This document shows positions 50,841 through 61,236 of a stretch of DNA of 64,000 bases, in pieces. Position 1 is the first letter of the stretch. Every line of letters begins with the position of its first letter. Below the pieces are notes generated by a model. It saw nothing but the letters and a program-made list of their open reading frames with translations. It was not told where the DNA came from and searched no databases. This stretch comes from Lindgomyces ingoldianus (taxonomy: Eukaryota > Ascomycota > Dothideomycetes > Pleosporales > Lindgomycetaceae), in assembly GCF_010093535.1 (NCBI RefSeq), contig NW_022985183.1, forward strand, positions 594,956 to 658,955, given 5' to 3'. The position numbers and the translations under genes are program-made.

Positions 50841-52690
50841 ACGTATTCCACCACCGAACCCGCCAAACCACTAAACCCGACAAAATCTCTTAGCATTGCA
50901 AACACTACATACAAGACGCGATGTCTAAACAACACAAGACTATACTAACTTAGCAAGAAGGCAGAATTGTCCTTGCGCTCTAGGCCTACTGCTTATGCTA
51001 ATTTAAATGTGTATAATAAGCTGTAGTAGCTTTTAACATGCCTTATTAGTAGCTTACTGCTTAGCTTAATAGAATTATGTTTTAACCTACTATATAACTA
51101 AATTACTAGAAACTTACTGTAACTAAAGAGTAGATAATTATATAATATATTCTTAACCTTAATTTATAAGGATTTGCGCTCTAGCTGTGTAAGGTAGTAG
51201 ATATAGTAAACAGACTATTAGCTGCGCATAGTAGGATACTAGTAGGGACAAACTAGCCTACATAGTTTATGTCTTGTATAGAGGAGCTTAAGATAGCGTT
51301 TAATTAAGTAAAAGACTACTAAAGAATACTTTAAAAAGACCTAGAGTTAATTATAAAGTAGTTTAAGCTTATATAAGACATAATAGTAAAATATAGTGTT
51401 TATAATAATAATATCTACAACTTTAACAAAACTAGCTTCTAGATAGGCATAATTAGCACTATAAAAGTTATTATAAGTTTAAAAAGACATATAAGGCCTG
51501 TTTTTACATAGCTAGGTAACTAGAAATAAGTTACTATAATCTAGAGCATCTGCGCTGCTAGCTACGCTACCCTACTATTTATTATCTACAAAGAACGCGT
51601 CTACATCTCTGCCTAGTACAAGAAAATATTTATACTATATAATTAAAAGCTATTAGTCTTTAAAAATAGCTAAATAAATAATGCACTTAGTCTTAAGTAG
51701 TTAAAGCACTTTAATAAGCATATAAAAATGTGTTAAGTAAAGGTATATAAGCTGCTTATACTAGATAGCTATAAGAGCTACTTAAACTAGAATTTTAAAA
51801 ATTATTACTTTATATAAAAAATCCTTACACTTTATATGCCTACACATTTATTACATATCCTTTAGCTACTTAACATAGTGTGCTTTTTACTGTTAAAGCT
51901 TAAGTACTCTTAGTGTATATAAGACTTAGCACACTAACATATATAGTATATTAATAAAGAACACTTTTTTCTAGCCTTTAAAAACACATTTTTAGATGTT
52001 TTTATATATAATAACTATAAAAAGGCTTTTAAGGCATCTAAACTAGTTCTTATTAACACGCAGGTAGTCCTTAATTATTTTAATGTGCAGCTGTGTACTC
52101 TACTACTAGAACCTCTACTAGAAATGCTATAGTAATTAAAGACCCTAAGTAATTTATATAAATTTAGATTGTAATTAAAGCTTATATGTAATTTCTTTAT
52201 ATAATTACTAATAACAGCATAAAAAAGCTTTTTACAGCTTATAAAAAAAGCTAAGAAGATGCTACATAAAAATATACTTATAAAGGCGCGTGTATAAGAG
52301 CTTAAAAAGTAATTAGCAGACATAACTAAGCGCAAGGGGCGTAAAAGAAAGCAGATCTAGCAAGGTAGCATAATAGAGTATAGAACTGTAGCAGTGCAGG
52401 TAGCTGCTAAGGCGTCTGTAGTAGCTTAGCAGTTAAAGAAGGCTTGTAGTAGTGGTAATTAAGAAAGAGCCTAACCAGCTCTGCAGCGCTGTGGGAACTG
52501 TGAAGAGACTAGGCACAACGCTTGTATGTGCAAAAAGGATAAAGAAGAAGCACTAGAATTAGATGTAGGCACGTTGTACGTAGGTTCTCTATTTAGTTGT
52601 GAATAAAATTAGAGTTTTGTACGTGGTGTTCGCAATGCCAAGAGATTTTGTCGGGTTCGGTGGTTTGGCGGGTTCGGTGGTGGAATACGT
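50841..52690 (+). mobile_element. pogo-like transposon L
   Basis: 1850 bp flanked by TA. TIRs of about 60 bp are nearly intact (left start ACGTATTCCACCACCGAACC). Each holds two tandem copies of a CCACCGAACCCG-like subrepeat. The interior is mutated and carries a degraded DDE transposase reading NKRRIVLALQAY, then SLKWLKHFNKHIKK. It is inserted in the Copia remnant. Confidence 0.87.
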
Positions 52691-52791
52691 TAGTATTCTT
52701 ATTAATGCTGCTTTATCTAGCGTCTTGCTGCTATACTTTTTTACACTTTTAGATCTTATACTAGCTATAAAGGCTATAGCTTATAGTACAG

Positions 52792-53345
52792 TGTAAGGAC
52801 GGAGCTCTGTACCACTACGCCAATACAACCAAAAGGTACGAATAATCAACCAACGTTGATTTTCGGGTGCAGAATAGTATATATACCTGTCGCACGTAAG
52901 CGCCATCTCGGCCTTACATTATCCCCCTTCTTAGCAGACGCATGTCCCAGGCGTCACATGACCTACCCGCAGCTCAGAGGCGCCATGCGCATGTCTCGGT
53001 TACCGGCCAGAGGCTGACCACCTGCGGCCTAGAGGCGCGGGATAAAATAACGACATAACGCTTAGTGGCCCACGCCAGCTAAGCCATATACACTAGACCT
53101 CCCAGCAGCTACAACGTGGCGCCAGAAGAGGCCGCCTCACGTTTTAGTCTAAAAACTGGCTAAGCTGTCCGAGGTGTGGGTCGAACGCGCGACCGTCCTT
53201 GTTGTTGGTTGATTATTATGTAAGAACAGAGCTCTGTACCACTACGCCAATACAACTAAAAGGTACGAATAATCAACCAACGTTGATTTTCGGGTGCAGA
53301 ATAGTATATATACCTGTCGCACGTAAGCGCCATCTCGGCCTTACA
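52792..53345 (-). mobile_element. TRIM-like miniature LTR element, 554 bp
   Basis: Two 127-bp repeats (52792-52918 and 53219-53345), TGTAAG...CTTACA, with a 300-bp GC-normal interior and no coding capacity. TATCCCCCTTC next to the left repeat reads as a polypurine tract on the minus strand. The two LTRs differ at only a few C/T and G/A sites. A clean target duplication is not visible: TACAG precedes the left repeat and overlaps the end of the right one. Size and layout match terminal-repeat retrotransposons in miniature. Confidence 0.72.
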
Positions 53346-53351
53346 GCTATA

Positions 53352-53638
53352 TGTTCGCAGTTACAAGGCTCTCTATAGTATAGGTTTAAAAGCAGCTTGA
53401 TTAACTAGTAGGTAATTGCTAGGCTTATAACTATAAAGCTAGAATAAGTACTAGAGACATAAGAAACTAGATTAATTGCTAAAGAAAGACAACTATTAGT
53501 TTATATAGTACTAGATGAACCTGTTATGTAACTTAAGGCCACTAATAGCTCTAGGATGCAGCAGGTGGAGTAGCTAGGCAGCAGTAGGTTAAAGAAGTGT
53601 AGGTGGCTAGAGCATAGAGAGCTCTGTAACTGCAAACA
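53352..53638. repeat. probable solo LTR or MITE, 287 bp
   Basis: Starts TGTTCGCAGTTAC and ends GTAACTGCAAACA, with about 23 bp of imperfect inverted repeat at the ends, including CTCTCTATAG / CATAGAGAG. Flanks CTATA and CTAAA match at four of five bases. No other copy occurs in the window. Confidence 0.5.
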
Positions 53639-53661
53639 CTAAACTAGCTTTAAATTACTTT

Positions 53662-53952
53662 TGTAACAATTCTTATAAATTATTCTATTTTAAGTTGCTT
53701 AGAACCTATTTAAAGGGTCTCTGTATCAGCTCTAACTATAACTTAACCCTGTTCTCTGTAGTTACCTCTATTCCTCTAAGTATTTAGTTGCACCTCTTCT
53801 CTTAGCTAGCTTAGTAGTTTTCTAATATCCTTCTGTACAAGGCCTATAGGCGCTAATAGGATTCCTAGGTTATTAAGTCCCCACGCATTCCTATATGCCT
53901 CTAAGTAGATTCCTACCGCATTTAGACCTATTGTCTTGCCTACGCTGTTATA
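53662..53952 (+). repeat. solo LTR of the large Gypsy family
   Basis: 291 bp, TGTAACAATT to GTTATA, with the 5-bp duplication ACTTT on both sides (53657-53661 and 53953-53957). Moderately mutated. Same orientation as 10321-10610. Confidence 0.87.
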
Positions 53953-54024
53953 ACTTTAAGATTCTTATAAAAAGCTTTTTTATAGTTATACTTACACATA
54001 AACTTTACTTTAAGCTTTAAATAA

Positions 54025-54225
54025 TGTAAAGATGGGATGGTAAGTAGCACGGATAGCACTGAGAGCAAGCTTTCGGAGAAAGATAGGAGTGTATTGTAAG
54101 AGAGACGAATCGCTGCCAAGCTTCGCTTGTCAGGATTCATGCTTATATACGAAGCACAGGTCATACGACCTCCAAACAGGTCAGGTGAGGCCATACTGGC
54201 CCGTTCTGGGACATCCGGCCTTACA
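54025..54225. repeat. solo LTR or small LTR-like insertion, 201 bp
   Basis: TGTAAAGATGG to CGGCCTTACA, with AATAA duplicated on both sides (54020-54024 and 54226-54230). GC-normal, unlike its surroundings, so it is young or escaped mutation. Its ends resemble those of the TRIM at 52792-53345. Confidence 0.8.
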
Positions 54226-54479
54226 AATAACACTTAATAAACATGCTAGGCTAGTTTATACTAATATAGCCTAGACTATGCTTAGCGTGTAAAGAATTAG
54301 CTATATTAGCTATAGCTACTAGCTAAAAGAAAAAATCTTATACATTTAGCTTAAGTATATACTTAATAATTACTTACTTTTTATTATTATTTAGCCTTTA
54401 TAAGTTAGCTATAAAATTAGCTTATAAAAGTTATTTAGTATATTAGTTATTTATTATGTTTTATAAGACTTTATATATA

Positions 54480-56304
54480 ACGTGTTTCACTACTAAGCGG
54501 GCGGCACCACTAAGCGGGCAGTTTTTGCTTAGCACAACTATCTCTCTTATCTACCGAAAATGTCTTAACAACATAATGTAATACTATTTAATTAAGAAGG
54601 CAGAATTAATCTTACTTTTAAAGCCTAGTATACACACTAAATTTAGAGCCTCTAACGCGCTACTAGTATGTTTAGTGTACCTTATTTAACCCTTAAGTAT
54701 TAATACTATAGATGTGCTTATTAACTACTTATACTTTCTAATAGCTAGAAGCTTACTTCTACTAAAAAGAAAATAGTTATTTAATATATCTTTAACTTTA
54801 ACATATAAAGTTTTACACTTTTAAAGGCTAAAGTTAAAAATATAGTAAATAAAATACTAGCTAAGTAAAGTGTAAAGCTAGTAAGTAAAAACTAGGTAAA
54901 TAAGTTTATAGCATATAAAAGAAAGCTTAAAATAGCATTTAATTATATAAAAAAAATTTAAGATTATAAGCATATAGTTTAAGCTTATAAAAAAAATAAT
55001 AGCTAAGTATAGTATTTATAATAATAATATGCATAACTTTAATAAAACTAGCTTTTAGATAAGAGTTATTAGCTTTATAAAAGTTAATATAGGCTTAAAA
55101 AAGCATGTAAGGCCTAATCTTATTTAGCTAAGTAATTAGAAGTAGGTAACTGTTATTTAGAGTATCTGCGCTATAAAGTACATAATTCTGCTTTTTATTA
55201 TTTATAAAAAACACATTTACATCTTAGTATAGTATAAGAAAGTTAATATACTTTATAATTAAAAGCTTTTAGTCTTTAATAATAGATAAATAAATAATAA
55301 GCTTAAAGTTATATAGTTAAAGCACTTTAACACGCATATAAAAATGTATTAAGTAAAAGTATATTAACTACTTATTTTAGATAGTTATAAAAGCTATTAA
55401 TTTTAAAATTTTAAAAACTACTACTTAAAACATAAAATTTTTATGCTTTATATACTTACTTACTTATTATATATTTTTAGCCTTTAAATATAGTTTATTT
55501 TTTACTATTAAAGTTAAAGTACTTTTAATATATTTAAAACTTAGCGCACTAATATATTTACTATCTTAATAAAAAAAGCTTTTTATTAGTGTTTAAACTT
55601 ATGTTTTTTAACATATTTTAAAAAGAGAACTGCTAAAAAGCTTTTAAAGTATTAAAGCTTATTCTTTTTAATATAGTAAAAGTCTTAAATTAACTTAATA
55701 TATAATTATATACTTTACTAAAACTTCTTCTCTTTACTAACCTTTAGTAGTTAAAAACTTTAAGTAATATATATAAATTTAGCTTTTAGTTAAGGCTAGT
55801 ACTTAAATTTATTAAAATATTACTAGTTATAGCTTTTACTAAGTTTTTATAACTTATTAAAGGCGCTAAACCTATGCTGCACTAAAATATACTTTAAGCT
55901 ATTTACATTTTTAAGCTTAAAAAGTTATTAAATATAATAACTAAAAAAAAGTTATATATAAAAAAGCAGCTTTAAAAAAGTAGCACTTTAAAGTATAGTA
56001 AGGTAGTAAATTAGGTAGCTATAGAGCTATTTTTAACTGCACAGTAGTCTAAGAAGGCTTATAGGCAGGGTGGTTAAGATAGGGCGCTAGCAACTTAATG
56101 TTGCTGTAGAACGTGTAGAGAAGCTAGGCACAATGCATAAACCTATAGACAGGTTAAAAAGGTAACTTCTAAATTAAAAGTAAGTACATAGTATATATTT
56201 TTAGATAGTAGTAGTAAAGAAATTAATCTAGAGTAACATAGAATAGTTATGCTAAGCAAAAACCGCCCGCTTAGTAGTGCCGCCTGCTTAGTAGTGAAAC
56301 ACGT
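54480..56304 (+). mobile_element. pogo-like transposon R
   Basis: 1825 bp flanked by TA. TIRs of about 55 bp start ACGTGTTTCACTACTAAGCG and hold two tandem CACTAAGCGGGC-like subrepeats. The ends are nearly intact, the interior is mutated, and the degraded transposase shows KKAELILLLKPS, then KQVTVIQSI, with many stops. Confidence 0.87.
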
Positions 56305-56510
56305 TAATTATAATATATTACTTAAAAAGTGTTACATTTTATTTAAAAGCCTAAAGCATAAGCTATATTTAATATTCTTTTAACATGTTTAAGTAGTGTT
56401 ATTAAAAATACATTAGTGTAAAAAAAGTAGTTTAATGTAGTTTTAGTAAAAGTAAGTAACTTAGGTGTGTAAGTAACTTGCTTATAGTATATATTATAGA
56501 TAATTTTATA

Positions 56511-57215
56511 TATTATTAGTAATTAACCTTTAATTAGCCTAAAAGTTTTAGAAGTCTTGCCTAACTAAAAAGTAGTATTAGCGCAAAGTCATCTGTGGAG
56601 CGACTGACTTGTGAGATAAGGTTGGACGCAGAGGAGGTGCTGAGGTATTAAGCAGGATCAAGTGAACCAATATCACGTGCAACACAAAGACATCCTTGTG
56701 GAGGTCCAAGAACCTGGAATTAGTTAAGCCGAATACACCCTCTTTCTCGAAGCCGTTAGTAATACCAAAAACGGGAGAGTCATTTATTCCCCAACGGTCC
56801 GGACTCGCAAAAATCTCACCACGCTCTTGTCTTTAGGAGAAGGCGCATACCCGCATATGAAGAGTGCGGGATGCGATTTCAGTCAAGAAGCGAGAAGTAT
56901 ACTAAGAGTAGATAGGAGATAGGAATGCAGAATAGAAGGTACTATTATGTTTGGGGGATATATACTGTATCGTTAGGAGAAGAGTAGCGCAGCAGGGCTA
57001 GTAATATAAGACTAAACGTTGCAACCTGTTCCTTCTCTTTCAAAATTTAGCCTCAGATTTCCTAGATAAATCTCAGCCTACTCACATTGCGTGGTATATG
57101 ACAATGTGCTGGGCGAGTTTTGAGTGTAAGAAAAGGGGATAAGACTTCTGCTGTATGGATTCCAACGAAAAAGCTTAGTGTTCTCAGCCGTTGTATTACA
57201 ACTCCCGCCCAATAT
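56511..57215. other. repeat-to-gene boundary and intergenic DNA
   Basis: Mutated sequence fades out by about 56580 and normal-GC DNA follows. I see no gene, RNA or repeat from there to the F-box stop codon; the short open frames on both strands lack motifs. Confidence 0.55.
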
Positions 57216-58763
57216 CTACCATTCTTCATATTCGTCTCCGGTCTCGTCATCACTATCCCCGGACTTCTCAAACACCCCCGCTCGAGACGAGATACGCAGC
57301 GCAATTCCAGCTCTCTCAAACTTACTCCTCACATCACCTTTTTGAGTCTTTTCCGCATCAAGGATAGCTGTATACGCATCACCACGATCATTCCGACAAT
57401 ACAGATCAACAGTCTTCAACATCGGCCATGCAGCACAATTATCAACCAGCCGATCCATCCACTCCCAAATATCCGTCTTCGGCGCCAGAATCGTCAATAT
57501 ATCAATATTTGGCGGCAGTGAACGTAGAAGGTGAATTGTCGGTGGGTTTTTAACATACATCCCCGGGAATCCCGGTTGCGATATCGCGGGGACCTGGCCC
57601 AGCTCTGGCTCTTCCTCACCTCCTTCTACTTCCTGTTTTGAAAATAATACTTCGGCTGGGATAGTAAGCGTATTCAGCGTAGTGAACTCCTCAAGACGGA
57701 CCCCTCCATCGACGTAATTCATCCAAGACACATCGGCATCGTCCTCTAGATCCAGGACCAGGGTTTCTAAATGGTTTGATATTGGTTTTAGTCGCTCTAT
57801 CAGAGTCGCCCACGTTCCGTGATTGTTGTGGGGGAGGAGTCTGTAGTTTGTATGGGTTACGTCGTTTAGAAAGTTATCGAAGAACAAGAACACATGTCTC
57901 AGTCGCTGGAACCCCAACAACATCTGATCAAAGTGCAGGTGGCTCTTCGACAATGGGATGAAGATTGTGGTCCGACACTGGATCTCCAATGACGTAAGTG
58001 GTGAGTCTATTGCTTTGGTCGGCGCATAATAATCCACATGTCTGCTTAGATCCAAATGTTTTAATTTTGGCAAGCTCGCCCACGCTGTCTCCAGACTGCG
58101 ACCGGCGAATGCAAGTTCTCGCAAGTTACGCAGGCCGGGGATAGATGTGAGGTCCGTCCTCCAGAGGGGCTTGTCTGGCTGGCAGAAGAGTTGCTCGATG
58201 GCACTTTCAACGTGCGGGTCCGCTCCGCTATCGTTATATGGAAAAGGTGTTCTGTATGTGAAGTCCCAATTTATGATTTCAATGCTCAAAGTTTCCAGAT
58301 TAGAGGTGAGGGCAAGGAGAAGGCCACAGAGCGCTGGCTCCCACCGTTCCTTGATATGGGCCAGCCAGGGCTCCACAGCTACGGAGTGTCCACCATCCAG
58401 TGGTATCGTCCGCGTAAGGGTATCTTGTGTCCACACGCGCAGCCCTCGTAAGATCTTCTCCACGTCTGAGAGAAAGGCCTTGGGACGACGAAAGCGCACT
58501 CGGCGTTCCATGGCCACAACGCTCAGATTCTTGACTTTGATGGCCAAGTCAGGTCTGGCAATGAGAGTCCGAGCTAGATACGGTACCTGGCTTTTGCTGG
58601 ACGTATACCGCGGCTCTGGGATTATCAGCGAGCGATACAGTGCAGCCTGTGCGATGCCTTGGATGTGTCTGGATACCAGTGAGAGGTGGCAAAGGTCTCG
58701 AGGCGGCAGGCAATGCGCAGCTTCGAGCAAAAGCTCAGTTGGTACATTGAGGATGGAGGTCAT
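57216..58763 (-). CDS. F-box domain protein
   Basis: Intronless 515-aa protein. The N-terminus after Met58763 reads ILNVPTELLLEAAHCLPPRD, then LCHLSLVSRHIQGIAQAALY, a clear F-box at about residues 4-45, which would bind Skp1 in an SCF ubiquitin ligase. The remainder has leucine-rich stretches (SLETAWASLPKLKHLDLSR, NHLETLVLDLEDD) like the irregular repeats of fungal F-box proteins that bind substrates. The tail is acidic (EKSGDSDDETGDEYEEW). The frame is open upstream to 58928, but I start at 58763 because the F-box begins there and the upstream residues look non-coding. Target unknown. It is the first intact gene right of the repeat block. Confidence 0.85.
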   Translation of the reverse strand: MTSILNVPTELLLEAAHCLPPRDLCHLSLVSRHIQGIAQAALYRSLIIPEPRYTSSKSQVPYLARTLIARPDLAIKVKNLSVVAMERRVRFRRPKAFLSDVEKILRGLRVWTQDTLTRTIPLDGGHSVAVEPWLAHIKERWEPALCGLLLALTSNLETLSIEIINWDFTYRTPFPYNDSGADPHVESAIEQLFCQPDKPLWRTDLTSIPGLRNLRELAFAGRSLETAWASLPKLKHLDLSRHVDYYAPTKAIDSPLTSLEIQCRTTIFIPLSKSHLHFDQMLLGFQRLRHVFLFFDNFLNDVTHTNYRLLPHNNHGTWATLIERLKPISNHLETLVLDLEDDADVSWMNYVDGGVRLEEFTTLNTLTIPAEVLFSKQEVEGGEEEPELGQVPAISQPGFPGMYVKNPPTIHLLRSLPPNIDILTILAPKTDIWEWMDRLVDNCAAWPMLKTVDLYCRNDRGDAYTAILDAEKTQKGDVRSKFERAGIALRISSRAGVFEKSGDSDDETGDEYEEW

Positions 58764-59572
58764 GGCTGGGGCTGAAACTTTATGCGAGGATATTGTATGG
58801 TAGAGAGGATAAATGGAAGGGTCCAGAGGGCAAAGATTAAGGTATATCGATGCTAAAAAGTGGGAGGGGCGGGAGATCAAATAGGAAGATGTTGCAGGGA
58901 GGAGTGGTTGATCCTGGAGTAGCCACACCGCAAGGTTTCTTGCTATGCTTACCGATTTCCGATAAGCGTGTTGCTTTCTAGGCGAGGGTTTAGGCAGTAA
59001 TCGCGCGTTATTGGTTAGGCTGGTAGGGAGCCTTGAAATGCCAAGAATTCGAGATAGCTAAGCTTTAGAAATGTGCAATAGGAACGCCACTTCCAACACC
59101 TCAGGGGGTATTAAGACGATCTGCCCGCAGCTATGATATAACACAAGTGGTAGTACCTAGAGAAGAGTCTACCTATTAAATCTCTTGCTAGAGTCAGAAA
59201 GAACATCAACAGAACGCAATTTTCTGTCTTGACTTAACCCTCCGGCTATGTCTCTCGTTCAAAGATCAGGTGTATTGTATGGAAATCTGGAAGATTTTAA
59301 ACTTTAAAAACATAGAGGGGTCCTCCGTCATCATCCTATTTATGAAAGTAAGCCATTCATGCGCCGTATCCGGTCCATCATCCTCTGCAGATCCACCTCT
59401 CATATTTTTCCACGCCTGATCCGAAAACCCAAGCAAATCTATGTGATACATGCATAAATCTATCAACCTGCCTATGCTGATACTCATACTACGTTCAAAC
59501 AACATCCTCTCCCTCCCTAATCCATTGTCATCACCACACTCAACTCTTCCTCTCTCCCTCTCACGGTATCGC
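58764..59572. other. intergenic
   Basis: About 0.8 kb between two minus-strand genes. It must hold the F-box promoter and the 3' UTR of the DOMON gene. Open frames at 59266-59652 (-) and 59450-59719 (+) overlap the 3' end of the next gene in other frames and look spurious. Confidence 0.5.
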
Positions 59573-61236
59573 TTACACCATCGGCCTCGGCTGCGCAGGG
59601 CGTTCATATTCCGGCGGCGCCTCACTCGGAATCTCTCTAAGTGGCACCCCACTCATACTCGCATCCATCCTACCTCTTTCGCCACGAGGGCTATACGGCT
59701 CAAACCGCTCATTTCCTAGCGTAACACTGCTCGCCTTTACTTTCCTCGCCTTCCTCCTGTTGGCCCAGAATAGCAGCACAGCCATGCCGGCGAAGATGAC
59801 GGCCACGAGGGCGCCGTACCAAATGTTATGCGAAGGGGAGCCAGTGAAGTTGAAGCCCAAAAAGCCGTTTATGGCCCCGGCGAGCAGGATGAAGGGACCC
59901 ATGTAGAGATGAATTTTGCCCATGATGGTGGGTCGGGAGTGCTTCTTGTAGATGCGGTGGTGAATGAATCCTAGGGTGAATTGGGCGATGGTGAAGACGA
60001 CAACGAAGAGGCCGAGGATTTGGTGCGCAGAGTTGACGTTTTTGGACTTTGAGTGGGATTGTTAGTCATTATCTTACGTTTGTCCATACATGGAGAGCGG
60101 GCAAGAATGGGGATGGCGGAGGAAAGGAATTGAGGGAGAGGCGATAGACATACATGATTATACTCCAAACCAAGTTTAATCCCCACACCCACACCCAACA
60201 CCGCAAGCACCATCCCAAAGCCCTGTATCCAAGCGTGCCACCTTACCTTCTCCAACAGCCTCAAAAAGATGACACCAATGGGGAACAGAATCACAAATGT
60301 CCCACACATCACGACAGTATGAATCGGGGCACTCCAATCGCGATCATTCTTCGGATTCTCCAACGTCTGCGCATTATGATTCGTCCAACCTCCCACCGAA
60401 CTCAACTGTGTCTGGAAGACATCATCAGAGTCTTGCACACTTGCCTTGCTTAGATCCATGCTGAATGTGCCGTAGAGGATATGTCGCCGAATTCCAGCGC
60501 TCATGGAGCTGGACCTGAGGTCGCGGTCGTCTGGACCGAGGGCGAAGATGAAGGGCTGATTGGTGGATGAGAAGGAGATTTTGCCCTTCCCGCCACCGCC
60601 ACCATCACTCTCCCGTTTCCTATAGGATTTACCATTAATGCCCTTGCAGTAGCCATTGACGGCGTAGATGTCTTTGCTGTCGAGTGAGGTGATGCCGTTG
60701 GTGATGCCGTCGTTGGTGTTGAGCTGGCAGCCTGTTTTGTCGTCGTAGGACGGTTCGACGTTGCCGTCTACAGTGCGAGGGGAGAGTGTGACACCTAGCC
60801 AGGGGTCGTCAGCCTTGTCCCTCTCTGCCCCCAAAAGCTCGATTCCTGGATGAGTGGGTAGGTGGGGGAATGAGGCGCCTTACCTTTCCCGTCCGAACTC
60901 CTGTATACGATCCACATCAAACTGTCATCCATCTCCTCTCCCGTGCCAATGGCAACATAATTGTTATCCGCTGGGGCCTCGAGATGGAAGTATAAGTCAC
61001 CGGAACTTGTCACAGCCGTCACAGCGAAGGTAATGTTTCCATGCTTTGCGCCGTACACCCACGCACTCGTTGTCGAATTTATCGGTTCTCTCCTATCAAT
61101 CTCAAGTATGGAATGCGATACTGCTGTCGTCCAAGATGCAAATGCAGCGAGCGCTAGAAGGCAGTCAGCAACAACCAAGGGGTGAAGTCTTGGACAAGCT
61201 TCACGCACTAGCCAATAGCGTCGGTAGCGCTAACAT
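59573..61236 (-). CDS. DOMON-cytochrome b561 membrane protein
   Basis: Secretory-pathway haem protein: an extracellular DOMON domain related to the cytochrome of cellobiose dehydrogenase, fused to a cytochrome b561 core that may carry electrons across the membrane. Four exons: 61209-61236, 60884-61153, 60154-60845 and 59573-60046, giving 487 aa. Exon 1 with exon 2 gives the signal peptide MLALPTLLATLAAFASWTTA. The DOMON part has YFHLEAPADNNYVAIGTGEEMDDSLMWIVYRS. The b561 part has about five hydrophobic segments with four likely haem histidines, in HTVVMCGTF, VRWHAWIQG, HQILGLFVVV and KIHLYMGPF. A basic and proline-rich cytosolic tail follows. Intron 2 is only 38 nt, unusually short, but it is needed to keep frame. 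The electron partner is unknown. Confidence 0.83.

Larger units (their letters stand above)
43867..52791 (-). mobile_element. Ty1/Copia retrotransposon remnant, split by K and L
   Basis: Pieces 43867-44520, 50190-50840 and probably 52693-52791, read on the minus strand. The first encodes the RNase H C-terminus, including SSKMLADGLTKALL and a following LQQIRLVDVRERI. The second encodes RT: FINANI-type AFxH region, KGYQKLG-like, then a degraded YVDD box reading FYIDNFIIAYRKGSK. Only the 3' LTR (39943-43866) is found; the 5' half is missing. Confidence 0.75.
53640..56505 (-). mobile_element. truncated pogo-like element S with three insertions
   Basis: Left end of the 1.86-kb family in reverse orientation. 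The TIR lies at about 56440-56505 and the element runs inward to 53640, where it is cut. It is interrupted by a solo LTR (53662-53952), a small LTR (54025-54225) and transposon R (54480-56304). Only about 600 bp of the parent element remain. Confidence 0.72.
9540..56510. other. AT-rich, RIP-like mutated mobile-element block
   Basis: About 47 kb of very AT-rich DNA made of nested mobile elements, with frames broken by TAA and TAG stops. No intact host gene is visible. Codons such as RT YxDD read as YxNN, as expected from G-to-A change. Composition changes abruptly on both sides. The block is probably heterochromatic; that is an inference from fungal precedent. Confidence 0.9.

Noticed and set aside
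52599..52796. 65-codon open frame
   Set aside because: It lies in the TIR of transposon L and runs into the Copia remnant; no protein motif is visible.
9757..56505. One giant fold-back element spanning the whole block
   Set aside because: The left fragment at 9757 and the inverted remnant at 53640-56505 could be its arms, but no continuation after 39379 supports this, so I kept them separate.
57120..57521. 133-codon plus-strand open frame
   Set aside because: It is antisense to the 3' end of the F-box gene and has no motif.
58147..58803. 218-codon plus-strand open frame
   Set aside because: It is antisense to the F-box domain region; the minus-strand reading has a clear F-box.
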